A stretch of DNA of 64,000 nucleotides from positions 1,759,501 to 1,823,500 of the forward strand of contig JAYKKM010000375.1 in the NCBI GenBank assembly GCA_035772405.1, given 5' to 3'. Both the position numbers and the translations under genes were made by a program. This document shows, piece after piece, positions 40,401 through 51,540 of this stretch. Every line of letters starts with the position of its first letter. Within the stretch, counting starts at the first letter, position 1. This DNA comes from Chrysogorgia sp. JL179-B06. Taxonomy: Eukaryota > Cnidaria > Anthozoa > Scleralcyonacea > Chrysogorgiidae. The notes beneath the pieces were generated by a model. That model was not told where the DNA came from, did no database searches, and saw nothing but the letters and a program-made list of their open reading frames with translations.

Positions 40401-40456
40401 TGCTAGTGCAGTGCTCTGACCACTGAGCTACGGAAGCCGTTGCCGAGAGCCTAGTC
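37453..40456 (-). repeat. tandem array of the tRNA-derived 276-bp unit, minus-strand half (11 units)
   Basis: Head-to-tail units with period 276 (one of 275). tRNA-like domains: 37609-37678 (truncated), 37883-37954, 38159-38230, 38435-38506, 38710-38781, 38986-39057, 39262-39333, 39538-39609, 39814-39885, 40090-40161, 40366-40437. Each has an A box (TAGCTCAGTGGTCAGAGC), a loop CTAGCAA that would give an AGC (Ala) anticodon but with an extra base in the stem, a B box (GGTTCAATTCC) and a CTTCCG/CGGAAG stem. A hairpin GTTGC...GCAAC follows. Apart from one G-for-C change (unit at 38435) and one missing G, inner units look identical. The 88-codon open frame in each unit is a by-product of the repeat. 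Confidence 0.95.
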
Positions 40457-40461
40457 TCTAT

Positions 40462-42378
40462 AAATATTACCTATAATATACCCAGAATCTTATCCCGGCA
40501 TTACCACCATATATACAGAACTCGTGACTAGGCTCTCGGCAACGGCTTCCGTAGCTCAGTGGTCAGAGCACTGCACTAGCAATCGCAGAGTCGCGGGTTC
40601 AATTCCTACCGGAAGGCCGCTAAGTTGCATTTTTCGCAACTGGTCCCGGTTTGGTCTTAAAATGTATGTATTCCAACACTCGAAATTTTCCTTCACCATA
40701 AATCCTTTCAACATGTAGTTTGATCGAGTGAAATGCCAAATATTACCTATAATATACCCAGAATCTTATCCCGCATTACCACCATATATACAGAACTCGT
40801 GACTAGGCTCTCGGCAACGGCTTCCGTAGCTCAGTGGTCAGAGCACTGCACTAGCAATCGCAGAGTCGCGGGTTCAATTCCTACCGGAAGGCCGCTAAGT
40901 TGCATTTTTCGCAACTGGTCCCGGTTTGGTCTTAAAATGTATGTATTCCAACACTCGAAATTTTCCTTCACCATAAATCCTTTCAACATGTAGTTTGATC
41001 GAGTGAAATGCCAAATATTACCTATAATATACCCAGAATCTTATCCCGGCATTACCACCATATATACAGAACTCGTGACTAGGCTCTCGGCAACGGCTTC
41101 CGTAGCTCAGTGGTCAGAGCACTGCACTAGCAATCGCAGAGTCGCGGGTTCAATTCCTACCGGAAGGCCGCTAAGTTGCATTTTTCGCAACTGGTCCCGG
41201 TTTGGTCTTAAAATGTATGTATTCCAACACTCGAAATTTTCCTTCACCATAAATCCTTTCAACATGTAGTTTGATCGAGTGAAATGCCAAATATTACCTA
41301 TAATATACCCAGAATCTTATCCCGGCATTACCACCATATATACAGAACTCGTGACTAGGCTCTCGGCAACGGCTTCCGTAGCTCAGTGGTCAGAGCACTG
41401 CACTAGCAATCGCAGAGTCGCGGGTTCAATTCCTACCGGAAGGCCGCTAAGTTGCATTTTTCGCAACTGGTCCCGGTTTGGTCTTAAAATGTATGTATTC
41501 CAACACTCGAAATTTTCCTTCACCATAAATCCTTTCAACATGTAGTTTGATCGAGTGAAATGCCAAATATTACCTATAATATACCCAGAATCTTATCCCG
41601 GCATTACCACCATATATACAGAACTCGTGACTAGGCTCTCGGCAACGGCTTCCGTAGCTCAGTGGTCAGAGCACTGCACTAGCAATCGCAGAGTCGCGGG
41701 TTCAATTCCTACCGGAAGGCCGCTAAGTTGCATTTTTCGCAACTGGTCCCGGTTTGGTCTTAAAATGTATGTATTCCAACACTCGAAATTTTCCTTCACC
41801 ATAAATCCTTTCAACATGTAGTTTGATCGAGTGAAATGCCAAATATTACCTATATATAATATATATATACAGAACTCGTGACTAGGCTCTCGGCAACGGC
41901 TTCCGTAGCTCAGTGGTCAGAGCACTGCACTAGCAATCGCAGGGTCGCGGTTCAATTCCTACCGGAAGGCCGCTAAGTTGCATTTTTCGCAACTGGTCCC
42001 GGTTTGGTCTTAAAATGTATGTATTCCAACACTCGAAATTTTCCTTCACCATAAATCCTTTCAACATGTAGTTTGATCGAGTGAAATGCCAATTATTACC
42101 TATAATATACCCAGAATCTTATCCCGGCATTACCACCATATATATACAGAACTCGTGACTAGGCTCTCGGCAACGGCTTCCGTAGCTCAGTGGTCAGAGC
42201 ACTGCACTAGCAATCGCAGGGTCGCGGATTCAATTCCTACCGGAAGGCCGCTAAGTTGCATTTTTCGCAACTGGTCCCGGTTTGGTCTTAAAATGTATGT
42301 ATTCCAACACTCGAAATTTTCCTTCACCATAAATCCTTTCAACATGTAGTTTGATCGAGTGAAATGCCAAATATTACC

Positions 42379-42381
<3 letters not shown>
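40462..42381 (+). repeat. tandem array of the tRNA-derived 276-bp unit, plus-strand half (7 units)
   Basis: Same unit in opposite orientation, starting after a 5-bp junction (40457-40461). tRNA-like domains: 40545-40616, 40820-40891, 41096-41167, 41372-41443, 41648-41719, 41899-41969 (one base short) and 42176-42247. The first five carry the array-specific 'GCAGAGTCG'. The last two carry 'GCAGGGTCG' as in dispersed copies, and a TA-rich scar at 41852-41870 precedes them. The array ends 'ATTACCTATTATATA' in (TA)n. Confidence 0.95.

Positions 42382-42450
<69 letters not shown>
42381..42450. repeat. (TA)n microsatellite
   Basis: TA tract at the 3' end of the plus-strand array. Confidence 0.95.
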
Positions 42451-42452
<2 letters not shown>

Positions 42453-42523
42453 CTCTACCTCTTTTGGTATTGAGCACTCTTTTCTATCAACATTCTTATC
42501 TATATATATATATATATATATAC
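42451..42523 (+). repeat. TA-tract-associated core segment
   Basis: 'CGCTCTACCTCTTTTGGTAT' then 'TGAGCACTCTTTTC', followed by a short (TA)n (about 42502-42521). Sister of 35546-35610 and 37287-37345. Confidence 0.7.
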
Positions 42524-43551
42524 ACTTAAACGCATCTTTTTAACTTTATCAATTTAACTTAAAAATTTTATTAACATAAAAACATTATTGTTTACACAAA
42601 AAAACTTTTCGCTCTAAGCGTAATACCAACTCCATACACGATTTCGTGAGTTTCAGAAAATTATATAGTATTTACTTCTATTCGTGTTTTAGCACTGTTT
42701 ATGCAGCGCTCTATACTTTTACATGCTTAATTATTTTTGTTTTAGTGATGCCTCCCTGCTCGCCCTAATGCTAGATCTGAGTAGTGAGTTCGTAAGATAG
42801 TGGAGGTTCACTGACGTGTGTTATAGATTAATATAAACGTTTAATTTAGTTCAATATTAAAGGTCGCTGCAATTCTTGTCATATGACAGATGTATATTGC
42901 GCAAGTTGGCCTGTTTCTGTCTACCGTGTTGTTTAGTTTCGACAAGAATATCATAATTTTTACGTTTAAGAAAAAGTAGCTATATTGTCTACACATGCAA
43001 GTGGTGCAGAGTGTTATTTAAAGTTTTAATGATCGCTTAGATTACTAAGAGAGATGTATTAGACAGTTATAATTTAGAAGCAGTCAGTGGATAAGAAAAC
43101 AGATGCTCGTAATTACTATCTAAAAACTCATTATTAATTCATGATTTTAAAATAAAGTAAAATCATGACAATATCGTGTCTTTATATATGTGGCAAAGAC
43201 ACGCTTACTATTAACGAAATATTTCTCGCTGGTTTTTACGGTTCAGACAAAGTCGATTTTTAAAATTACGAGGTGAATGAACGAGTAAATGGGAAAATGT
43301 TTTAAGCTGTTCAAAAAGCTTGCAATACTTCGTTTATCGTGTCTAAAACACTTGGCAATATAACCTCGTGTCCGGGACTGAGAAAATTTTCTGGGAATAT
43401 GAACTTGACGATCGTCCATCAGGGAAAGAGTTTTCGGGAAAAAATGCTCATGTCTCGTTTTATAAAATATTTTTGAAGAAATAATGAACATAAGTTTGTT
43501 TTTCTAAAATTTAGATTACGAGTTGGAAATTTCTATGAGGCGATATAATTG

Positions 43552-43556
<5 letters not shown>
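42524..43556 (-). repeat. long dispersed repeat, segments W and X inverted (copy C1)
   Basis: Reverse complement of 35894-36910: X at 42524-43030, W at 43030-43556, diverged by roughly a tenth from copy B. Together with the array this forms the right side of a large mirror arrangement. The 82-codon open frame at 43243-43491 lies inside it and has no recognisable domain. Confidence 0.75.
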
Positions 43557-43592
<36 letters not shown>

Positions 43593-43955
43593 CATATTAA
43601 GTCCAAACCGGGACCAGTTGCCAAAAATGCAACTTTAAGGAGTTCCTACTGGGAATTGAACCCGCGATCCTGCGATGCTAGTGCAGTGCTCTGACCACTG
43701 AGCTAAGGAAGTCGTTGCCGAGAGCCTATAGTCACGAGTTCTGTATATATGGTGGTGGTAATGCCGAGATAACATTCTGGGTATATTATAGGTAATATTT
43801 GGCATTTCACTCGATCAAACTGCATGTTGAAAGGATTTATGGTGAAGGAAAATTTCGAGTGTTGGAATACATACATTTTAAGACCAAACCGGGACCAGTT
43901 GCGAAAAATGCAACTTTAAGGCCTTCCGGCTGGGAATTGAACCCGTAGATAACTG
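43556..43955 (-). repeat. tRNA-derived 276-bp repeat, diverged copies
   Basis: After a TA tract (43556-43588), one full diverged unit (tRNA-like part about 43640-43712, with 'GAGCTAAGGAAGTCG') and the start of a second that breaks off at 'GAATTGAACCCG' (about 43942). Both show more substitutions than the array. Confidence 0.85.
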
Positions 43956-43957
43956 AA

Positions 43958-45260
43958 GTCCTAATTACATGATTTTATCCATTAGTGACTTTTACATTAG
44001 TGGTATATCTCTTTGGGTTAATAACTTGTTTACATTTGGACATTTTCAATTAGTGACTAACGGCTAAAGGCTGCAGTAATTTCTACCATATGTTATAGAT
44101 AGAAACAGATATAATTTCAGATCCAACTCAAGCCAGCGACCTTTTCTATTCAACTGAGAGAACAGGTTACGAAAATTCAGCTTTATGTTCGATGGTTCTG
44201 CAGCATGGATGGCACAAGAGGCGAACAGAGGGTCGTCTACGTCTTTTCAGGGTCTGGGAAAAGGGAAATGTGTCTGGGGTAGATCCGTCCAAATTAACTT
44301 TTTTGAGAAATGGAGGAAACAGTCTTAAGCTCCGTTAATTATCAGTGGATCTCCGTTCTGCAACATGATAGCTGTGCGCATATATATATTACACCTACTG
44401 TATACATACTTTGCTACGCATCCCTATAGATCAAGCTTCATTTATTGGCGTGAGTTAGGCGTCCATATAAAAGGAATTAGGGCATGGTAACTCTGCTATA
44501 TTTTATAACAATTTCTGTCCTGAAGAACAGATGGACTCTGTCAGGTAGTTATGAAATTTCAAATTTCAATCTGCATTTGTTATATATATATATATATACG
44601 CCTCAAAGACTCCTTTATACCTAGTAAATTGGGTCAACCAAATTTCGAATATATGAATATGGGTTTATCGGACTATGACCAGCTGGTCTGAGTTGAACAT
44701 CAATTGATCAGCACTTTATCAGTGAGCTAAATACTTTAGCTTTATCAATTTGACTAAAAAAACTTCATTAACAATCTAAAACATTTTCGCTCGAAGCGTT
44801 ATACCACTTCCATACACGATTCGTGAGTTTCAGAAAAGTATAGTATTTACTTTTATTTGTATTTTAGCACTGTTTATGCAGCGCTCTATACTTTCACATG
44901 TTTAATTACTGTTGTTTTAGTTATTCCTTCCTGCCCATAAAAAACACTTAATGCTACATCTGAGTTCGTAAGAGTGCGGGGGTTTGCTGACGTGTGCTAT
45001 AGATAAACATTTAATAGAAATAATCAATATAATTGGTGAACATAAAGCTATAAAGATCACAGCAATTCTTGTCATACGACAGATGCATGTTGCACAGATA
45101 GGGACAAGGAAGTTGGCCTGTTTCTATCTACATTGTTGTTTAGTTTCGACAAGAATATCATAATTCTTACGTCTCATAAAAAGAAGCTATATATTGTTTA
45201 AATATACACAACTGGTGAGTGAAATGTTATTTAAAGTTTTAATGATGACTTAGATATCAA
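43958..45260 (-). repeat. long dispersed repeat, segments Y and X inverted (copy C2)
   Basis: Y (43958-44580) and X (44600-45255) in reverse complement, in the order of copy A, with a short (TA)n at the junction (44580-44597). Part of Y next to the junction is missing. Confidence 0.7.
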
Positions 45261-45690
45261 GGGAGATACACTTTATTTTATAAGAATACTGTTTTTCATG
45301 CCCAGGATGGATATTCCTATTTTTCGGCCGATTTTCGGCTGAAAATTTTCTTGTGAATATTCTTAGATTACAGAGTGTAGTAGTTCAATTAATTAAAACG
45401 TATGTGACCAGGAATTATCAAATAGAACTGTATGGTAACTGTATCGTATTACATTGCGCACGTGATTTCAGTCGCTTTACCATACTTTTCAAAGTTAAAA
45501 TGAAGTTCATCTGAACAAAATCTCGGCCTTGGGTATATTAAAAGTCTCAATGAGGGTATTAACAATTTTCAAAACTGGTGTTGTTGTAATAATGAATTGA
45601 TTATTAACTTAAAAGTGGGGAAAATGTTTTTTAGCTTTCAAACTCGCCGTACTTTTTAAACATTAATTTTCAAGCGTCGCCCTTTATAGT
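45261..45690. other. intergenic, no recognisable gene
   Basis: No repeat partner or coding signature seen. Confidence 0.4.
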
Positions 45691-45694
45691 TTAA

Positions 45695-47614
45695 CAAGAC
45701 GCCTGCTCAGGCGTTCACTTGGGCTACTGATTTGGGGGCAAGGCATGCAAGCGAATATGAAGCGAGTTCGGACTTTCGTTTTATTGCCAATGAATCGCTG
45801 TTGGAAAAGTTTCCGAGACCTGTAAACCTGCAAACCATTGCAAAGATTCTCTCCAAGATGAGAGAAACACAGATGAGAGATCAATCATGAAGACGGAAAG
45901 AACAGCCAAGGACAAACATATTATTACTCGGGCCTCCCCCCTTGGGGGGAGAGCACGAGTCTTAGAAAGGGCTCTGTTTATTTATTTATTTTTGGCAATG
46001 TCGCGAAATGGCAATTATTGCATCATTGTTGACTAAATTAGTAGACTAGTGAGCGAGACTATGAATGTGGGATTACTACACATGCGCAGTGAAGTTATCC
46101 CCAAAACAATTTTGCCCCCCGCAGTCGTTTTTAGGGAGGCTAATTATTGCATCATCCCGATCAACCTCTTACCCAGGCTTTCCACCTACAGTGCGTATTT
46201 CTGATTTATTTACTCATCTGTTTCGAGAACCTGTACTCGATCAAATTATATGTTTCCATACGCTTTTTGTCTACTAAATGTTTAATAATTTAATATGAGA
46301 CTCAACATATGAATGCTTGCATATGAATGCTGTGTGGAAATATGTTAACTGTTCTGAGGTAACTGTAATATTTTTATAAGCTTTGTTGCCTGTATTGTTT
46401 ATTGTTATGTAATTATACAAAATAAAGTCGATGCTACAGTTTATTGTTTCATATTATACCAAGTAGAAGTACTATTATTAAAGTATGCAATATTGCTATA
46501 TATCGAATTAATTACCCTGTTTCACTTGATATTGTACCAGTAAGCTTAAATGGGGCTCCAAAATGTTCTGGGTTATCAGTAAGTTTGTATCGATTGTTCA
46601 TATATGCGAATGCTTACAAATGAACGTACAGTATATAAATCTCTGACACTCATTGTTGCCATTGAGTAACCCTGTTTCACTCGATATTTTACCTGTAAGC
46701 TTAAATGGGGCTCCAAAATGTTCTGGGTTATCAGTAAGTTTGTATCGATTGTTCATACATGTATTATTATACACAAATGCTTACAAATGAACACACAGTA
46801 TATAAATCTCTGACACCCATACCAACTATCAAGATCAAGGAGTAAAGAGTTTGTTGTTGTTTGCTGGTTTACCAGTGACGGGTCTGAATTTTGGCCTTGA
46901 CTACACGGAAAGCGAGTTGGCTCGCTAACCGAGACAGTAACATAGTTAACTATGCAGTAATCTGACTTTATATTACAATTAACTAGCTGGCTGGCCCACT
47001 GGACTAGTCACTAGTATGTATAAAGCCTCTCAAATAATAAATATGCTAAAATTATGAATATGTTTACTGGCTCAAAATGTTATATAACTTCAAAGAAATA
47101 ATGATTTTGAATTACATTTCTTTAAACTGTTTATAATAGCTTATGACACCTTGCTACTGCCAGCTAAATGGTTTGATTTACTGCTATGCCTTATACACTG
47201 AGAAAAAGATTAACTGATTTAATACTTGCTCAAACTAAACCTGTTTGCCGGACTGACCATATGAATTGTTATTACATGAGCACAGGCCGGCTCGCTTGCC
47301 AGGCTGACCCTGTTGGCTAGAACTGGATTAGGTCAGCAAACAGGATGGCTCATTTGGTGGGGCAGACTTCTCAGTAAGCCAGCTTGGATACTGAGCCAAC
47401 TAACCTTCATATAATCAAAGCCGTTGGCCAACACTATGTTATGGATTTGCAATGATGGAAAATTTAACCACCCCTGCACTGACAGCTGTATCATTACATG
47501 TACCTACAACTATAGATTTGTGTATATTGAATTCAAATCACTGAATTTGCCTACAATGTCTTTCAATAAGCCACAACCTCAAGTAGCCCGAGTTAACGCC
47601 TAGCGGGCGTCTTG
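45695..47614. mobile_element. 1.9-kb DNA transposon with TTAA target duplication
   Basis: Termini 'CAAGACGCCTGCTCAGGCG' (from 45695) and the complement of 'CAAGACGCCCGCTAGGCG' (ending 47614) continue as matching inverted repeats for about 36 bp through 'GGGCTACT'. Direct TTAA flanks lie at 45691-45694 and 47615-47618. TTAA duplications are typical of piggyBac and Kolobok elements, but no transposase is recognisable, so it is non-autonomous. The tip of each inverted repeat is itself a small hairpin (ACGCC...GGCGT). Inside are a tandem duplication (46508-46826) and a C/G-rich hairpin near 45932-45952. Confidence 0.75.
46508..46826 (+). repeat. tandem duplication, about 155-165 bp x2
   Basis: Both copies contain 'ACCCTGTTTCACT-GATATT', 'TTAAATGGGGCTCCAAAATG' and 'TATAAATCTCTGACAC'. 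The second has a small insertion ('TGTATTATTATACAC'). Confidence 0.9.
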
Positions 47615-47618
47615 TTAA

Positions 47619-48017
47619 TTATACTGTGTTGACATTTATCCTGTGAAACTCTGTAATATTAATCATGAAATATTGTGTTTTTGTCCGATTTAAATCAATT
47701 CTATATCGAAATGATCACTTGAATCTGGCGAATCGAACGCTGTAGGTTTCGTCTACTTAAAATGTGAAGATCAGATGTTATATGAGAAAATGCGTATTAG
47801 CGATTAAAGCGAGACTCGTCTCTAAAATCAAAGGACATGGCTTCAAGATCTATTCGTTGTTTACCCGATGATTTAATGCTCTTATGTCCATTAAACCGAT
47901 GTAATTTCGTAACAGATATGTTTCGTATACCTTGCCGTTGTTTTTTATATAAATTTTGACACACGAAGACCTTCAATCGAACAGATATTAGAAAAAATAA
48001 CATTGCCGCGTCGGGTA
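47619..48017. other. intergenic, no recognisable gene
   Basis: Minus-strand open frame 47797-48003 (68 codons) has no domain I recognise. Confidence 0.35.
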
Positions 48018-48511
48018 TTATATCACAACAGCATCAGCATGTTTTATAGTGCCTGTCACTTCATTTATCACTTCATCAATGTTCTTCATTCTTCCATTTA
48101 CAGCAATTGAGCAACATATTTCAGTACAATTTAGTAGCACATTTAAACAGTTTGATCGATTCAATAAAACATGTAAACATAGATTTGATCGAGTACACAT
48201 CAGCGTACGATAATAATGGAGACCGCGGAACAACCTGTTTCGAAATCGCTCATCTTTTACTTTTAGTGTAGGTCTACCGCTATCGGTGTCTGCGATTGTA
48301 AGTAGTGTGAGCATGTTTATTATTAATATTACTTTCCAGCCACATTCCTTACCAATCTTATCACAAATTTGCTACAGTCTTGAAGTTGATCAATGACAAT
48401 GGCGACCAAAGAAGCGTGGATGAATATAAGGTCAGCGCTCGTTTTCATCACTGAAACAGTCACTGAAACAGTCATGACGTCATGAGAATAAAGAACAACG
48501 AAATAAGACAC
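48018..48511 (-). CDS. possible two-exon fragment of an unidentified gene
   Basis: The minus frame 48329-48511 ends at 'GGAAAGTAATAT', a donor-like site. Frame 48018-48314 begins after 'TACTTACAATCGCAG', an acceptor-like site, and stays open for about 90 codons to its stop. No domain, signal peptide or homologue is recognised. It could equally be chance. Confidence 0.2.
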
Positions 48512-49205
48512 GTCAGTTTGATCACTTAGATAGATGGAATTAGTTGCATTTTGTTGACCAGAAAAATAAAAATAATAAAAATAAAAAAAATACAGAAGTG
48601 CAGCCCATTCTAAGACTTGGTGCTACTTAGCCCAAGTAAATAGGAATATTACACGGACTCGCAGTTATTGCGTTGTTTTTCATTCCGTGGGCAACTATTT
48701 TTAGTTGCCGCAAAATCGTTTCTCATTAACAAATGATTGCTTGATATTATTTGTTACGTTAGGTTTCAATATTCGAAATAACGGCCGTACCTTTTCGTTT
48801 AGAATCTTCAAAACATAGGGCATTGCCAACCGGCAAAACAACGTGTCATCTTACTTTACCTTCAAACACACGGCTTTCCTTCGCTGATATAACTAAACCC
48901 GCAGCATTGTTCAAAGTTTACTATGGTTTGGATAAGAATACTTAGTGAAAACGTAGCTTTCCAATGCTATCGGTGTCTTTGGGATGACAAGGTATAACAC
49001 CGGCGTGATTACTTAGCTAACACATTAGACGAACACGCTTGGAAGTCAGATTTGAGTCTTTGAGAAGACGCGTGATATTTGAGATGAATAAATTAAACGC
49101 ATGATCGATGGGTCGTAATATGATCCACGGGGATGGGGAGGGTTAAATGGGCTTTTAAGCGTAATGCTGCTGCACAAATAGCGCAGGCTCAATGTCCATA
49201 ATTTC
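48512..49205. other. intergenic, no recognisable gene
   Basis: AT-rich DNA. I see no repeat partner inside the window. Confidence 0.4.
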
Positions 49206-49210
49206 TGGCC

Positions 49211-50037
49211 ATGCTGAAGCGATGCTTTTTGGCACTGGAAAAAGGCAGTCTCCTCTATGGAAGACAGCTTAATATCAGGATTAGAGAAACACTTATAAAC
49301 TGTACGACAAGTTATAAATACCTGGGTGTGTATTTAGATCCTTCGCTCAATCTCAAGGCTCATTTTAATAAGATGTGCAAAAAGGCAGCAGGAAGAGTTA
49401 ACTTGCTACGACGTGTTTGCGGTTCCATTGACACATCTAGAGCTGAAAGGATTTATAGGGCAATGATTATGGCTGTCTTTTGTAGCTCAATAACACTCGG
49501 CTGGTCCGAAACAAGAAGAAAAATTATACGGAATATTGAACAACGTAGCTTCAAAATTATCACAAGATCTAGTCCAGACATATATTTACGTATACCGTCC
49601 ATTGAAGGTGCAATTACGAAAAAAGCTTGTTCCCTTGTATTTGACTGTATCCACAACAATGTTTGTGATTCCTATAAAAACGCTTTTGAGAGAAATGAAC
49701 ACATGCATAATACAAGAAATAATCATGTACCCGGGATGAAAACAAAATTTGGACGCAAAATGTTTTAATGAACTCACACTTTTAGCTAGAGAACTTGAAT
49801 CGAGGGTTTTTTTTTAGAACATTTTTAGATGAACATTTTTAAACTTTTTTAAACTTTTTAACTTCAAATTTATTTTTTTAATATTATAACATAATTATAA
49901 CATAATTTGTTATATTTAAATATCATTTGTAATTAAGTGTTTAACTAGAAAAAGGACCCTAATGATAACAGTATTTTGTACTGATAGGTTATCCTGTAAA
50001 AAATTCGAAATTATTATTATAATTATTATTATTCTTA
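49211..50037 (+). pseudogene. LINE reverse transcriptase C-terminal fragment and 3' UTR
   Basis: The 185-codon frame 49211-49768 reads TSYKYLGVYLDPSLNL, KAAGRVNLLRRV, then IEQRSFKIITRSS. This is the thumb and connection region that follows the RT active site in many LINEs. The catalytic part is missing (5' truncation). The AT-rich tail ends in an (ATT)n-like stretch (50008-50035), likely the element's 3' end. It differs from the LINEs at 12.1, 19.6 and 55.7 kb. Confidence 0.75.
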
Positions 50038-50136
50038 ACATCTTAAAATTTCGCCAATTTCAGCCTCGATATTCTTATAAAATATATTCTTATAAAAAAG
50101 AGTGTAAGCTTCACTTACTTCACCAATGGTCATAGG

Positions 50137-50485
50137 CCAAGGCAACCCAGTCTCCACCTAGTTAATGTAGACAGTCTACATTGGTAACACGTAGCTCTAA
50201 ATGTATGATGTCTACATAAACAAATAACCGTTAACCCCAAAACAAGAAAGATCCTAACCCTAACCCCCCGCCTAACGAGTTTCCTAACGAGTTTCCTGCC
50301 ATCCCTATCCCGCACCACATCCACTGCCTACTTGGGTTGCTAGATTAATAGACTAGTGAGAGATACTAAGCATGTGGGATTATAAATTCAATGTTAAACG
50401 CATGCGCTAACTATCGTTATTTTACCGCGAGTTGAGTTAATGTAGACATATAGACTGTCTACATTAACAAGGTGGAGTCTAGGTT
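50137..50485. mobile_element. foldback MITE, about 350 bp
   Basis: Left end 'CCAGTCTCCACCTAGTTAAT' and 'GTAGACAG' are mirrored by the right end (50441-50485: 'CTGTCTACATTAACAAGGTG', 'GAGTCTAGGTTGG'). Arms are about 45-50 bp with a few mismatches. The interior has a telomere-like 'TCCTAACCCTAACC' (50251-50265) and a block at 50345-50410 that matches 46036-46090. Target duplication unclear. Confidence 0.7.
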
Positions 50486-50773
50486 GGCCAAGGTTCGAGG
50501 CACATATTCATAAATTTTACCTGAATTTCCTTACGCCCTCATTTGTAGCTTCACTTTGCTTTAAGGCCAAATAAAAAAAATCATATGTTTCTCGTCCCCG
50601 CCCGCTTCCTTTTCTTGGACGCTTTTTTTTTTTTGCTGGTTTTCCTCTACAAATTTCGCTTCATGTTTTTGAACTTTATTTTTGATAACTTGAAGTATTA
50701 ATCTGGAAACTACTGCGGGCTCATTCAAAATCCTATCCGCTGACCAAATTCAACACTTCACGAACTCAAATAC

Positions 50774-51173
50774 GGTCAGCACTAGAGGCAATCCACCGAG
50801 GATCTTTCACCGAGTGGGGACTAGGACTAGTTTATTACCAACTGTTTTTGAAAGGGGGCGGCCCCCCCCCCCCCCCCCCCGCCTTAAGGCCTTCAACTTC
50901 ATTGTAACCCTAACTCCCAACCTGTGTGTTTTAAAAAATTAAGAAACTTAAATAATTTAGCAACTAGTCGTAGTCCCCACTTGGTTGGGTTAGGATTGGT
51001 GTTGTGTTGGGGTTGAGTTCTAGAATCCTACAATATACTGTTGTGGAATTACCCATTATTGGTAATCTAAGAGTATTTGACAATTGGCGATTATTGGCAG
51101 AAATATAATTTAGCAACTAGTACTAGTCCCGACTCGGTTAAAGACCCTCAGTGGATTGCCTCTAGTGCTGACC
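50774..51173. mobile_element. 400-bp MITE with 9-bp target duplication (Mutator-like)
   Basis: Inverted ends 'GGTCAGCACTAGAGGCAATC' (50774) and its complement (ending 51173) match over about 57 bp with a few mismatches. They are flanked by the perfect direct repeat CTCAAATAC at 50765-50773 and 51174-51182. A 9-bp duplication with ends starting in G fits Mutator-like elements. Interior carries a long C run (about 50863-50880). No coding. Confidence 0.85.
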
Positions 51174-51182
51174 CTCAAATAC

Positions 51183-51540
51183 GAACTCATATTTTTGTTC
51201 ACATGCTTGTCATGCTTGGCTGTATAAATTCATGAATGTTTTTTGTTTTAACCCATATTTAAACGATGGTTTTCGTTTGCTCGAGGATCAGAACGGCAGA
51301 TAAAGTATTAAAACCATGGTATGCGTTATTACGTTACGAGACATTAAAAGATTTAGTTACTTAAATAAAGCCTTTTGTAGTTCACGTTTTATTGCGTGAA
51401 TTTTTCTTACTAAACTTTATGAAAGCTTATTACTTTGGCTAAGAAAAAAAAAAGAAAAAGAATGCCCAGCTTCCCTGCTTTTTGGCAGAAATCCGGACGA
51501 GAAACATATGTTTTTTTTACTTGGCCTAATAAATATTTTT
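51183..51540. other. intergenic, no recognisable gene
   Basis: Open frames at 51417-51701 overlap on both strands and show no domain beyond the RecQ-like unit that begins near 51540. Confidence 0.4.

Noticed and set aside
37883..42247. True tRNA-Ala gene cluster
   Set aside because: The anticodon stem has an extra base, the T stem has a mismatch and a wobble, and every unit carries the same 200-bp tail. A SINE-like repeat fits better.
37781..42349. Repeated 88-codon open frame ([13 protein letters not shown]...) in each array unit, as a tandem gene family
   Set aside because: The frame runs through the A box, B box and hairpin of a tRNA-derived repeat. The 'RRVAGSIPTG' stretch is the usual translation of a tRNA T arm. 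The period is a multiple of three, which keeps the frame open by chance.
37453..42381. CRISPR array
   Set aside because: The whole 276-bp unit is conserved, with no unique spacers, and the DNA is eukaryotic.
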